Assembly (NCBI GenBank): GCA_037783415.1
Contig: JAZGTN010000022.1
Span: 8,158,001-8,222,000, forward strand
DNA: 64,000 bases
Reading direction: 5' to 3'
From: Leptasterias polaris
Lineage: Eukaryota; Echinodermata; Asteroidea; Forcipulatida; Asteriidae
In this document: piece by piece, positions 54,601 to 63,179 of the stretch
How the letters are laid out: each line of letters opens with the position of its first letter
Numbering within the stretch: position 1 is the stretch's first letter
Notes under the pieces: generated by a model
What the model saw: the letters and a program-made list of their open reading frames with translations, nothing else
Databases searched by the model: none
Told to the model about the DNA's origin: nothing
Made by a program: the position numbers and the translations under genes

Positions 54601-57600
54601 CTTACCTTTATCCTCTCTGTGTGTTGAGGAAGGTAATGAGGGTAGTGTCCACTGCCATTGTGGCTTCGACGTCCACAAAGAAAACTAAAGGAAAGAGGGA
54701 GAGTACGTAGGTAGTTGTTCATTAATGTTTGTGATAGAGGCAACTTTCTTGTCTCAATGTATTGACCCCATTCACCTGACATCACCAACCCACTTGATTG
54801 TCTCATCTTAGGAGTCAAATTCCTTGTGTGTTGCTGTGCAGTATGCATAAGGCAACATGTATGTAGAGAAACGTACACATGTATCCTGTTTGTCTCCCAA
54901 AATGGCAGAATATTGGCAAACTTTAGATGGGTGTGATGTAGCCTATGGCATGTCATGGACGAGCGGTCAAGCGCACTGGATTCAAGCTCTGGTGTTTCTG
55001 ATCAGCAAATGTGGGTTCACGTCCAAGTCCTGACACTTGTGTCCTTGAGCAAGACACTTAACCATTATTGCTTTGTCCGTAAAAGGACGTAAAGCAGTTT
55101 AAGAATTCCATCTGCCACATCTCTTATTTTTAACCTTACCCATGAGGGTGACTCACTGCTTGGATTTCCTTGTAGCCGGTCTTTACCAGCCTGGTCAGGT
55201 TGGGTTGTTGAGGGGGTTGAGGGCTCATCACTGTCTGGATGTTTCAGCATAAGGTCTCTTGGTGATCTGTGCTTTGATGGTGACGATGGTAGTGATGGAG
55301 ATGGTGCTTCTCTTTCAGCTTCTGAAAATCCTTTAAAAGTAGGGTCATAAATTGGTAAATACTCCAAAAATTAATGACCACAACAACTGTATACTTAGTA
55401 ACAAACACTAAATAAAAGTATAGATTATTTTGAGCAAGGATTCCCTTTGAAGTAATATGATTAAAGGCACTAAAATCACTGGCTTTGGGGCTGCAGTCCA
55501 GTCAAATCACTGGCTTTGGGGCTGCAGTCCAGTCAAATCACTGGCTTTGGGGCTGCAGTCCAGTCAAATCACTGGCTTTGGGGCTGCAGTCCAGTCAAAT
55601 CACTGGCTTTGGGGCTGCAGTCCAGTCAAATCACTGGCTTTGGGGCTGCAGTCCAGTCAAATCACTGGCTTTGGGGCTGCAGTCCAGTCAAATCACTGGC
55701 TTTGGGGCTGCAGTCCAGTCAAATCACTGGCTTTGGGGCTGCAGTCCAGTCAAATCACTGGCTTTGGGGCTGCAGTCCAGTCAAATCTCTGGCTTTGGGG
55801 CTGCAGTCCAGTCAAATCACTGGCTTTGGGGCTGCAGTCCAGTCAAATCACTGGCTTTGGGGCTGCAGTCCAGTCAAATCTCTGGCTTTGGGGCTGCAGT
55901 CCAGTCAAAATAAACAACAACACAAAAACAAACAAACAAACAACCCAACAACCCAAAAAACAATAAATGATGAATAGCTAACCTGATGGAAATTCATTTC
56001 GTCCAAAGTTTTTAAACATTTCCTCAAAATGGCCGAACATGTTTTTTGTGTCTTCCTCAAATCTGAAGAAAAAGTCTCCACCATGTTGCGGAAAACTTCC
56101 ACCATGACCTCCACCAAATGTCATGTCATCATCATCATCTTGGTTTCCATGGAAATCAGATGGTGGTGATGTACTGAAGAAATCTGCACCATCAAATTCA
56201 CTGAAAGGAAATAATAAAACAATATCGTCTGAAAATTCAAGAGAAGCCATGCAGAGAAGTGAGTGTGTTCCTTTAAACGTCTTCACCATTTTCTGCAGAA
56301 TTTATGTTACAAGTAAATTTTTCTCTTGAAGGCTGTAGCTTGGTGAGAAAAATAATTTATCCTCCCCTTTATGAAGTTTACTAATTCTGTCTTGAATATT
56401 AAACTTTAATATCTGCGACAGTTCCGATCTTTTTTAACCTTTACCCAACCCATTCTCTTGTCTGAATTTCTCTTGACATACTTTTCAGTGGTTTCTAATA
56501 ATATTGTGTTCGCTGAAATAATAAAATTTAAGCGAAAAAGAAAAAAGTACATTTTACTTATATAGATAGGATAGGCTTTATATTTATTCATTAAAGCAAC
56601 TGATGGGATAACATTAACAGTCATGAGGACCCGTTGGTATGGTGGCAGTGGCCGATGATGCACATCGCCTTCAGCTCATCAGTCCATTATTAAATAGTTG
56701 CCAGCCAAGTCATAAACATACACTAACAGTACACCCAGTGAAAACCAGACACTAGACAGGTGACAGGAGGCCCTCAACAAATTTACTATATAACTATAGG
56801 CTATTTATTTTAAAATAAAATAATTGTCTTTACATTTTGTTAACTAATTTGTTAATTTACAATAGATTTAAATCACCAGACGTTCTTCTAGTGTATCTGT
56901 GAATGTTTTGATTTCTGAAATATTTGGTATTTGTGACCCGCTCTATCGAAATGAGGAATGTCTCGGAAATCACGTTTACGTGTAACTTGCCATACAAAAG
57001 TTGTTGACAATCGAAATCATGAAAAAAATATTCAAAACCCGATTCCGCGATTTCGGTGGTATTAGGTTAAGCAAAACTTTATCTCTCTTGTCGTGGTCTT
57101 ACTTTTAATTAAAAAGATGAATAAATCCACAAAAAGTACGTTTTCCTGAGCATGTTTGTACGCAATTATTTTTCGTCCAGACGGTCTCAGCTGCCTTCAA
57201 AAATCATGAAAAAGGTGTTTAATTCCACTGCAGCGAACGAGCAGTTCCATTCACGTTGGACGACTGTTTTGGTACCATTAAAAAGGTCATGACCTCAACC
57301 GTTCTTTTTTACCTATGATAACATAGTCAGGAGGCCGGAAAACTTATCAATTTACGGCTGAAAACTCGATATTTAGATTAGGCGGGCTTTACAAAAATCA
57401 AGAAACAGAGATCGTTGATTGGATGATAGTGGACGAGCGTGCGCAGTTTGGATGTTTACCTGAAGAAGACGTCACAAAGCTTTCAGCCCGTCGTTACGCG
57501 TTCTGAAGGATTTGAAGCCGGTTTTACAGCCGCGCGATGTTTGGTTTTTTTTCTTCTATGCGATCGCGCGAGTCTCTCTACACGCACAGTGTAGCCTATC

Positions 57601-58238
57601 CTATACTATACAACGTAGTTCAATGTGTTTTGGTGGGTAGGAGATCGAGAGCGTAGCGTGCCGTCGTTTGGGCCCTGCGCAGAGTTGGTGTCGCGGTTGT
57701 TTATCCCTCTGTATGAATTATTCATGAGCTACGTGAAGAATCGTTCTATGCGTGTGTGGTTGATCGCGTCGCGCGCGGATAGCTAGCTGTTGTTAAAAAC
57801 GATTATCTAAATAAACACGTCGTAAAAAAATGGAAGTGGCCTCGTCTTAGTGACCTTCTTCAATGCCCGATAACTTTGGACTGGAATAAAGCTACGGAAA
57901 TAATAAAGACATTGCTAGAAAGCCAGTGAGTTGCTTGTTAACGTGGTATGCATAACTCAATTTCCAAAATGTCCGAGACATTCCTCAATTCGATAGAGCA
58001 GGTCACATTTTGTTTTAATTATTTCTAGGCCAAGAAAATTTCAGACGACAATCTGTCCAATATCCGGACAGGATTACATCATCATTCACTAATCAATGAA
58101 CGTTAATGCAGTATTTTTATATCAAGGCACTTTGCGTATGTAATAAATAAGCTTAACTTACTCATCTTCATCCATAAACCCAGAACCTCTGGGACCAAAA
58201 GAACCAAAAAATGAACGGAAAACGTCGTTGAAATTCAT
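51436..58238 (-). CDS. HAX1: HAX1 (HCLS1-associated protein X-1), six exons
   Basis: Orthologue of the mostly mitochondrial anti-apoptotic protein HAX1, which also contacts ER calcium regulators and the actin cytoskeleton. Minus-strand coding exons in order: 58162-58238, 55983-56200, 55140-55321, 54606-54684, 53795-53955, 51436-51681. They join in frame to 320 residues (human 279) with GT/AG at every intron. Recognition blocks, in the human order: the start MNFNDVFRSFFGSFGPRG (human MSLFDLFRGFFGFPGPR); an acidic DDDDD run; a Phe-rich segment; PRDLMLKHPDSDEP (human LRDSMLKYPDSHQP); THREDKDIDEQV (human RTREDNDLDSQV); SYSKSISIQTVRKPDG (human SYFKSISVTKITKPDG); EQRRTETDGEGNVTTTVT; and a C-terminal DSIFKKLFGSW like human DDAFSILDLFLGRW. 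The family is fast-evolving, yet motif order and splice junctions agree. Confidence 0.95.
51682..53794 (-). other. HAX1: HAX1 intron 5
   Basis: 2.1 kb. Holds a relative of the TTAA-type MITE family (about 51900-52110, with TTTGAAGTAAT and GAGAAACGATTCATGCAGG) and a repeat at about 53100-53365 related to 28190-28440. AT-rich elsewhere; no gene seen. Confidence 0.75.
53795..53955 (-). CDS. HAX1: HAX1 exon 5: SxSKSIS...KPDG block
   Basis: Residues 186-239. Ser-rich run, then FRSYSKSISIQTVRKPDG, the best-conserved part of the family. Donor GTAAGC, phase 0. Confidence 0.95.
53956..54605 (-). other. HAX1: HAX1 intron 4 with SINE
   Basis: 650 bases; most of it is the tRNA-derived SINE on the plus strand at 54091-54260. 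Nothing else recognised. Confidence 0.75.
54091..54260 (+). repeat. tRNA-derived SINE
   Basis: Pol III A-box-like TGGCCGAGCGGTCTGGG and B-box-like GGATTTGAATCTTGG in tRNA spacing (Leu/Ser-type), followed by ACTTGTGTCCATGAGCAAGG and GCACTTTA. It lies in a HAX1 intron, antisense to the gene. Confidence 0.85.
54606..54684 (-). CDS. HAX1: HAX1 exon 4
   Basis: 79-bp exon, residues 160-186. Its frame is fixed by the phase-0 donor of exon 3. Read this way it ends THREDK and joins exon 5 to give THREDKDIDEQV, matching human HAX1. The longer alternative frame (GRRSHNGS...) breaks both junctions and was discarded. Confidence 0.88.
54945..55080 (+). repeat. tRNA-derived SINE, second copy
   Basis: ATGGACGAGCGGTCAAGCGC (A-box-like), GTGGGTTCACGTCCAAG (B-box-like), then ACTTGTGTCCTTGAGCAAG. 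Same family as 54091-54260. It lies in HAX1 intron 3 (54685-55139). Confidence 0.85.
55140..55321 (-). CDS. HAX1: HAX1 exon 3: PEST-like and LKxPDS block
   Basis: Residues 99-159. Ser/Pro/Glu-rich start, then the diagnostic PRDLMLKHPDSDEP. Ends Ser-Trp at donor GTAAGG, phase 0. Confidence 0.93.
55470..55910. repeat. 31-bp minisatellite, 14 copies, HAX1 intron 2
   Basis: Fourteen head-to-tail copies of AAATCACTGGCTTTGGGG plus CTGCAGTCCAGTC. Copies are almost identical; two carry TCTCTGG for TCACTGG. Because 31 is not a multiple of three and the unit lacks stops, all plus frames stay open and give repetitive pseudo-proteins. Confidence 0.97.
55983..56200 (-). CDS. HAX1: HAX1 exon 2: acidic and Phe-rich region
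   Basis: Residues 26-99. Contains DDDDD, a Gly/His-rich stretch, then FFFRFEEDTKNMFGHFEEMF, the counterpart of the human Phe-rich region before the PEST segment. Donor GTTAGC, phase 1. Confidence 0.92.
56201..58161 (-). other. HAX1: HAX1 intron 1
   Basis: 2 kb, more than half of it the inverted-repeat element at 56932-58007. The remainder is AT-rich with nothing recognised. Confidence 0.85.
56932..58007. mobile_element. 1.08-kb element with long terminal inverted repeats
   Basis: The left end TGTGACCCGCTCTATCGAAA and the right end (inverse TGTGACCTGCTCTATCGAAT) match over about 40 bp, including GAGGAATGTCTCGG. The interior has a CpG-rich block (57420-57780) and no open frame of note, so it is a non-autonomous DNA transposon. 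It sits in HAX1 intron 1 and ends about 155 bp from exon 1. Target duplication is unclear. Confidence 0.88.
58162..58238 (-). CDS. HAX1: HAX1 exon 1
   Basis: Residues 1-25 plus two bases. The start ATG is chosen because it opens the conserved FxDxFRxFFG block; the open frame extends upstream but does not match the family. Donor GTAAGT, phase 2. Confidence 0.9.
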
Positions 58239-58283
58239 TTGTGTGTGACTGTGAGTATTCTTCGAGTTTTCTCCGAGCTCGTG

Positions 58284-58291
58284 GAACGTTC
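58284..58291. promoter_or_regulatory. heat-shock-element dyad GAAnnTTC
   Basis: GAACGTTC, one perfect inverted pair of HSF half-sites, about 46 bp upstream of the HAX1 start. It is only two units long, so weaker than the usual three-unit element. Confidence 0.35.
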
Positions 58292-58487
58292 TACTGACAC
58301 CAACGGCTGTTTCCGTTATTAAAGCTAAACTTGTAGTAAACAGTCGTAAAGGTTCCCACAAGCTTGCGTCATTTCTATTTTAAGCACCGAATGTAAACAC
58401 GTCCAGAACCATCGGAAGAGAGCGCGATTTTCAGTTCGATTTTGGCTGATGCAATTAATTACAAAGATGACTCTCGCACGTGTTAAA

Positions 58488-58496
58488 TCCACGTCA
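58488..58496 (-). promoter_or_regulatory. UPRE-type site TGACGTGGA
   Basis: On the minus strand this reads TGACGTGGA, matching the XBP1/ATF6 consensus TGACGTG(G/A). Confidence 0.6.
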
Positions 58497-58518
58497 GATA
58501 TTTTCATGTGAACAACAA

Positions 58519-58537
58519 CGTGGTCAAGTTTGATTGG
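58519..58537 (-). promoter_or_regulatory. ER stress response element (ERSE), exact match
   Basis: The plus strand reads CGTGG-N9-ATTGG, which is CCAAT-N9-CCACG on the minus strand: the exact NF-Y plus ATF6/XBP1 element with the required nine-base gap. It lies almost midway between the two genes, 281 bp from one start codon and about 300 bp from the other. Confidence 0.75.
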
Positions 58538-58838
58538 ATACTTAAAACAGTCACACGTGTACTTAGTGCTTTTAAAAGTCGACACGTGAGTAACATTTAA
58601 CAATTTATTCACTTGCAAACATATTCATTCTCTAGACACAAAGAAAAGAAATCTACTACTACTAGTGCAGTTTATTTACAGAATTTTTTTCCCAGTGGGC
58701 TGTTTCAAATAATTTCACTCTTGTCTCTTGAAGTTCCAAAGTTCGTCATTTTTGTGTTTTGCGTACCTACTGGTTGATATAATTTGAGAATAGAATAATT
58801 GATTGATCTTCAGTGAAACTTGCAGTTAAAAATCAACC

Positions 58839-58939
58839 ATGACGTCTTCACAAATCTTCAAGACTCTGCTGGTATGTTCGGTGTCAGTATGCATGGCCGC
58901 TGCTTGCAGTGATGCTAACGTTCAGATGCATCAATCTGG
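58839..58939 (+). CDS. crystallin-domain gene exon 1: signal peptide
   Basis: Starts MTSSQIFKTLLVCSVSVCMA. Donor GTGAGT at 58940 splits a Gly codon (phase 2). An alternative donor (GTATGT after Leu11) would put exon 2 in a frame that soon stops, so the later donor is used. Confidence 0.7.
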
Positions 58940-59514
58940 GTGAGTAACACCATTACATGGACTCAGGAAGGAAGTTCCTTCCTCCATGGTAACACTAACA
59001 CTTGTCCAGTTATTTCAATAATGATGTTTAATGCTAATCCTCTTTATTGTATTGGATTGTATTTGATTTGATATGTTTTGATTTGATTTGATCTGTATTG
59101 ATTTTTTCCCCACTTAATGGTTATTTATTTATCTATTTATTAATTTATCTTTTGTTTGTTTGATTGATTTATTTATTATTTTTTATTTATTTATTTATCT
59201 GTTTGTTCATTTAGCTACTTATTAATTTATTTATTTATTCATTCGTTCGTTCTTTTGTTTATTATTCATCATTTATTTATTTATTTATTTATTTAATTAT
59301 TCCTTTATTTATTTATTTACTCAATTATTTATTCATTTATTTATTTATTTATTTACTTCTTTCTTTCTTTCTTTAGTTAATTCTTTCTTTCTTTCTCTCC
59401 CCTCCCCCCTCCCCCACCCCTCCCTCCCTCCCTCCCTCCTTCCTCCCTCCCTCCCTCCTTCCTCCCTCCCTCCCTCCTTCCTTCCTTCCTTCCTTTCTTT
59501 CTTTATCTACCTAC

Positions 59515-59546
<32 letters not shown>

Positions 59547-62500
59547 TCTTTCATTCATGTATTAATGTAATTATTTATTATTTATCTATTCTGTTTTTCT
59601 TTTTAAATAACTTGTTTAAATAGCATCAATTGTTGTTGAGTTTGTTAGCAGCTCCTAAATCTATCAAATATCTATCTAGTGCTTCAAATTTTCTATTAGT
59701 TTTACTCAAAGTATATTTTTATATTTGTTTATTTTATAGTATCTAAGTGTTTATTATAGTGATTGTTTTATTTATACTCTATTCGAGGATTGGATAAGCA
59801 GGCTTTTGAGTCATAGTGTAGTAGTACGCTTTTGTTTATCCTGGCCGTCTTAGAATGGATTGTTGTCCCTTCCTCTTCCTTCCTCCACATCCCCTACCTG
59901 TCCTGTACCCTTTTGTCTAATCCCACTCCTCTAGTTACCCTGTTTTTAAGTCTTATTATCCTTTGTTCTACTTGTATGTATTTGTTTTTGACACTGGCCG
60001 AATAAATAATAATAATAATAATAATCACTTTCATGGTAGCCACCTGTTTTAATAGGTGCCAAAACATCAAAACTTTCATTAGGTACTACCGCATCGCTAA
60101 AGTGCTGGCAAGTTGTTACCTTTTTAAGTTATGTATTTTTAATATTAAAGGGAGGGTATTCCCAATGGTAATTACAAATTTACTTGGTAAAGAGTACTGT
60201 AGAGCTGTTGATATAATCAAATATTGCTAGAAACGACCTTTTGAAGTAAATTAGAGAAAGAAGTAAGTTTTCACACACAAAATGTGAACCTGAGAAAGGC
60301 TCACAATTCTTTGCAACGAGTGGTTTTTTCTGTCATTATTTTCTTTGAACTTCGATGACCAATTGAGCCAAATTTTTCACAGGTTTGTTACTTTAATGCA
60401 TATGTTGGTATACACCAAGTGGAGATATTGGTCTTTGACAATTATCAAAAGTATACCCTGCCTTTTTAAGCATTTCTTTACTATTTCCTGTTTTGTTCAT
60501 ATTGTTGTTTAATGGTTAGTTTATGTGGCAGGAAGTTTTCTTTGTTTTTTTAGTTAAGCAAAATTTACAATAACTAGATGTTTTAGAATCTTCACAGACA
60601 AATCTTGTCAAAAGGTCACATTTTTAAAGTAGGTTTTATGCTTTTTATTACTACCCGGTGTTTTGGGGTTTCGAATCAGGTGGGGTGAATGAATTAAAAC
60701 AACTGTTTTCAAAATGTTTTGTTTTCAGTTGAAAGTCAACTTTTTATTTTCTGTTTGTATTTTTCAGATGCAATCAATGTCAGCATCCCCAGCAGACAAG
60801 TCACAGAAACCACGCCCTCCAACCATCAACCAAACTCGTCCATTCACTCATGGGGGATCCATGGTTTAATGACCTCTGGAATGACCCTTTTGACTGGGTT
60901 CAACACTCTCCATTGTTAAGTTTCTCCTTGTTTCAGGGTTCAGGGTTGTCTATTGCCGGCCCTTCATTATTGGTTAGAAAACGGAAAGATGAATTTCTTT
61001 CTCCAAGACAATTGGAACGTCAAAGATGCCAAAAGGATGTTCCAAAAGAAAAGCTAAACAATGTAAGTTCTAAAAAAAAATGACAGAAGCCATAAAGTTA
61101 CATACATGTTCTAGATTCTCAACTTCGTGTAGGTTCAAAGTCTGATTGACGTTATTTACTTACATCTAGAAGTCTTTAAATTTACAAATTTTCTGTATAG
61201 GAAGATTTCTCTGAAAATGAACATTTAGAAATTAGTCCATAAAGTAATTTGTGAATAAACCAAGTCAGGTTTCTTGTTCTGCACAGGGGGTGTTGACAGA
61301 TTTAAATTTGTATCTAAATTTCAGACAAATCAAATTTCAATATATACATTCTGATACAATACCATCTTACTTATCAGACAAACTTTATCCCAAAGTTAGT
61401 TCAAAGTTCAAAGTCTAGAGTTGGGAGTTCAATGTTCATTTGGGAGTAAAAAAGTAATGCGTACATTCAAACAGGATTCAAACGGGAAATCATCTAGTCA
61501 ACATTTAACTTTTCCTCACAAAGCCTCTAAAGTTATCAAATAGTTATAACTTGGCTCTTTGTTTTGTGTACAGTGGGCTGCTGAAGAAGAACAGCTTTAT
61601 ATAAAAGAATCGAATCTCCGCAAAGAAAGAGAAAACCTAGAGAGACGCAAACTGGAAGCAGACAACAAAAAGAAAGAACAACAAAGAAGAGAAGCAATCC
61701 AGAATGAGCAGTATCAGAGGGCAGCTGAAGGACAGTTAGAACAGCAAAGACTACAAAAACAGCACGTGGAGCGGTTGAAGGAACAGCAAGCTGAACATTT
61801 AAGACGTCAGATAGAAGAGAGAAGATTGCAAGAGGAAAAGTTAAGGGAGCAGCTAAGACAAGAGGCAGAACTACAGAAACAGAGAGAGGAGCAAAGGAGA
61901 CTTCAACAGCGCCAAGAGGCTGAAGAACTACAAAGACGGCGCAAAGAAGAGCAGAGATGGAAAGAAGAGAGGTTGAGACAGGAGCAAGATGCATATGAGA
62001 GGAGAATGAGGCATCAACAGGAGCACAGACAGGCACAAGAGGAACAGCTAGCAACCAAAAGAAGACAACAGAAAATGCAGCAAAGACAACCACACCAGGT
62101 AAGTTCAGATTAACCAACTTGATTATCACCCTACCTCTTCCAGTAAAAATTTGAGGGTACTTCTCAACTGCTGCCAAATCAATACAAAATTTAAACCCTT
62201 GGAATCGTCCTCTAAACTTGTGAAAACAAAATGGAATGATTGAGTATAATTTTGTTTACATTATTAAACATCAAGGGAGACTTTGTTCAATGAAAAAACT
62301 ACAACATTGCAACAGCTCCTTATCTGGCTCACAAATCTAGCTAGTAACCGACTTCATTATTCTTATTGTATGTTTTACCCATACAACAATGTGTGTTAAG
62401 CACTGTACACTTGGTACTTTCCCAATTCCTGTGAAAAAAAAACCCAAAGTATATTAATCGGTTGAATGGCTTCTGACTGGCTTCTGACTGACTGACAAAA

Positions 62501-63179
62501 CAGAGAGACAATTAGCATTAGGGCTAGACAGCTCAGGTGGTAGAGCGCCGGCACGGTAATCTGGAGGTGGCAGGCTCAAATTCCGCTCTAAATAATTTTT
62601 CTTTGTTCAACCCAAAATTATCTTGTAATTATTTCTTTCATTTTATTGTCTCAGGGTACAAATCAACACAACAGACAGCATCAACGGAACAACTTCAAGA
62701 AAACGGAGATTGCCACTTTGCAGATCCCGGGCTACTGGCCCGAGGATGTATCAGCGTTGATGACATCTGAGAACAGACTTAGAATCCAAGGAAAACATAT
62801 CTGTGGCTGCCATGAGAAGTGCACCGAGAGAGAATTTCAGCGAAGCGTCCTGATCCCAAGAAATTTTGACCCACTGAATCTTGAGGTGACACTCAATAAA
62901 GATGGTGAGTTGATGATCAGTGGGACCCATCAAAACATGGCTGGGAGAGTTACTGAGGATCTGGTTGTGGTAGTCAAGAGTGATGGGTCGTTTACTCCGA
63001 GGTCGAGGAACTTGGATTCTTCTTGTAGAGGAACCAGGACGGGTTTCAAGTTGAAGAAGATGAACAAAAGGACTGGAGAGATTCTTGAGGATTTTGAAGA
63101 GTATAAGGAAATGGATTACAGGACTTTTGAGGGGGAAATTGATGAGGATGGTGTCACCATGGAAGTGATGGACCTTTAG
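58839..63179 (+). CDS. secreted/ER small-heat-shock-like protein with coiled coil
   Basis: Four coding exons (58839-58939, 60768-61062, 61574-62098, 62655-63179) join in frame to 481 residues with GT/AG ends (phases 2, 0, 0). Residues 1-22 look like a signal peptide: K8, then a hydrophobic run to M-A-A-A, cleavage after A22. Residues 84-110 or so carry MGDPWFNDLWNDPFDWV, like the aromatic DPF motif in small-heat-shock N-termini. Exon 3 (133-307) is almost wholly Glu/Gln/Arg/Lys helix or coiled coil. Exon 4 has an alpha-crystallin-like domain (about 324-398): ENRLRIQGKH, FQRSVLIPRNFDP, NKDGELMISG. The domain has an unusual CGCxxxC insert and a 80-residue acidic extension after it. There is no KDEL-type ending. 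I know no named animal family with this layout. Expected role: holdase chaperone; localisation is inferred from the signal peptide and ERSE. Confidence 0.75.
59105..59560. repeat. low-complexity TTTA / CCCTCC / TATC tract
   Basis: Successive blocks of TTTA-type, TTTC/CCTC-type and TATC-type short repeats. The central block is an uninterrupted pyrimidine strand of more than 100 bases apart from a few purines. Confidence 0.95.
60149..60465 (+). mobile_element. TTAA-flanked MITE with AGGGAGGGTAT ends
   Basis: Element flanked by TTAA (60145-60148 and 60466-60469). The left end AGGGAGGGTATTCCCAATGG pairs with the inverse of the right end (AAAGGCAGGGTATACTTTTG). The interior GATGACCAATTGAGCC...TTTTTCACAGGTTTG is shared with 13450-13596. 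Confidence 0.85.
60768..61062 (+). CDS. crystallin-domain gene exon 2: sHSP-like N-terminal segment
   Basis: Residues 34-132. Begins with a Gln/His-rich stretch (GCNQCQHPQQ), then GDPWFNDLWNDPFDWV and a Ser/Leu/Phe-rich run like the disordered N-terminus of small heat-shock proteins, and ends in a basic segment. Donor GTAAGT, phase 0. Confidence 0.75.
61063..61573 (+). other. crystallin-domain gene intron 2
   Basis: 511 bases, AT-rich, nothing recognised. Confidence 0.75.
61574..62098 (+). CDS. crystallin-domain gene exon 3: charged helix/coiled coil
   Basis: Residues 133-307, exactly 175 codons, open at both ends and phase 0 on both sides, so it could be skipped without a frame change. Composition is almost wholly Glu, Gln, Arg, Lys and Leu, with runs such as EERRLQEEKLREQLRQEAEL. 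No Pro until the last few residues. Confidence 0.85.
62099..62654 (+). other. crystallin-domain gene intron 3 with tRNA-like sequence
   Basis: Contains a tRNA-derived repeat at 62522-62600 (GCTCAGGTGGTAGAGCGCC A-box-like, GGCAGGCTCAAATTCC B-box-like) followed by TTTCTTTGTTCAACCCAAAA, a tail also seen at 13802. The rest is unremarkable. Confidence 0.75.
62522..62620 (+). repeat. tRNA-derived SINE, different family
   Basis: A- and B-box-like blocks in tRNA spacing, with a tail TTTCTTTGTTCAACCCAAAA also present near 13802-13822. It differs from the GAGCAAG-tailed SINEs. Confidence 0.7.
62655..63179 (+). CDS. crystallin-domain gene exon 4: alpha-crystallin-like domain
   Basis: Residues 308-481. 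Strand pattern and the motifs LRIQGKH, RSVLIPRNFDP and DGELMISG fit an alpha-crystallin domain. C357, C359 and C363 fall in the loop between the early strands. The C-terminal part is rich in Asp/Glu and ends EVMDL. Acceptor GTCTCAG. Confidence 0.85.
   Translation, partial: GTNQHNRQHQRNNFKKTEIATLQIPGYWPEDVSALMTSENRLRIQGKHICGCHEKCTEREFQRSVLIPRNFDPLNLEVTLNKDGELMISGTHQNMAGRVTEDLVVVVKSDGSFTPRSRNLDSSCRGTRTGFKLKKMNKRTGEILEDFEEYKEMDYRTFEGEIDEDGVTMEVMDL

Larger units (their letters stand above)
58239..58838. promoter_or_regulatory. shared promoter interval, HAX1 / crystallin-domain gene
   Basis: 600 bp between two divergent start codons. It holds a heat-shock dyad GAACGTTC (58284-58291), CACGTG at 58477-58482, 58554-58559 and 58583-58588, a UPRE-type site (58488-58496) and a full ERSE (58519-58537). 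No TATA box is obvious for either gene. Confidence 0.7.
58940..60767 (+). other. crystallin-domain gene intron 1
   Basis: 1.8 kb: low-complexity TTTA/ATTT tract (59105-59370), pyrimidine-only CCCTCC/TTCC tract (about 59375-59505), TATC microsatellite (59510-59546), an AAT microsatellite (60003-60025) and a TTAA-flanked MITE (60149-60465). Confidence 0.9.

Noticed and set aside
54597..54956. Alternative reading of HAX1 exon 4 (GRRSHNGS frame)
   Set aside because: It conflicts with the phase-0 donor of exon 3 and the phase-1 acceptor of exon 5; the other frame restores the family motif THREDKDIDEQV.
55457..55977. Three overlapping open frames of 142-169 residues
   Set aside because: All arise from the 31-bp minisatellite inside HAX1 intron 2, on the strand opposite the gene.
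61536..62177. 213-residue open frame on the minus strand
   Set aside because: Antisense shadow of the Glu/Gln/Arg-rich coiled-coil exon; Leu/Val-rich composition is what the reverse complement of such codons gives.
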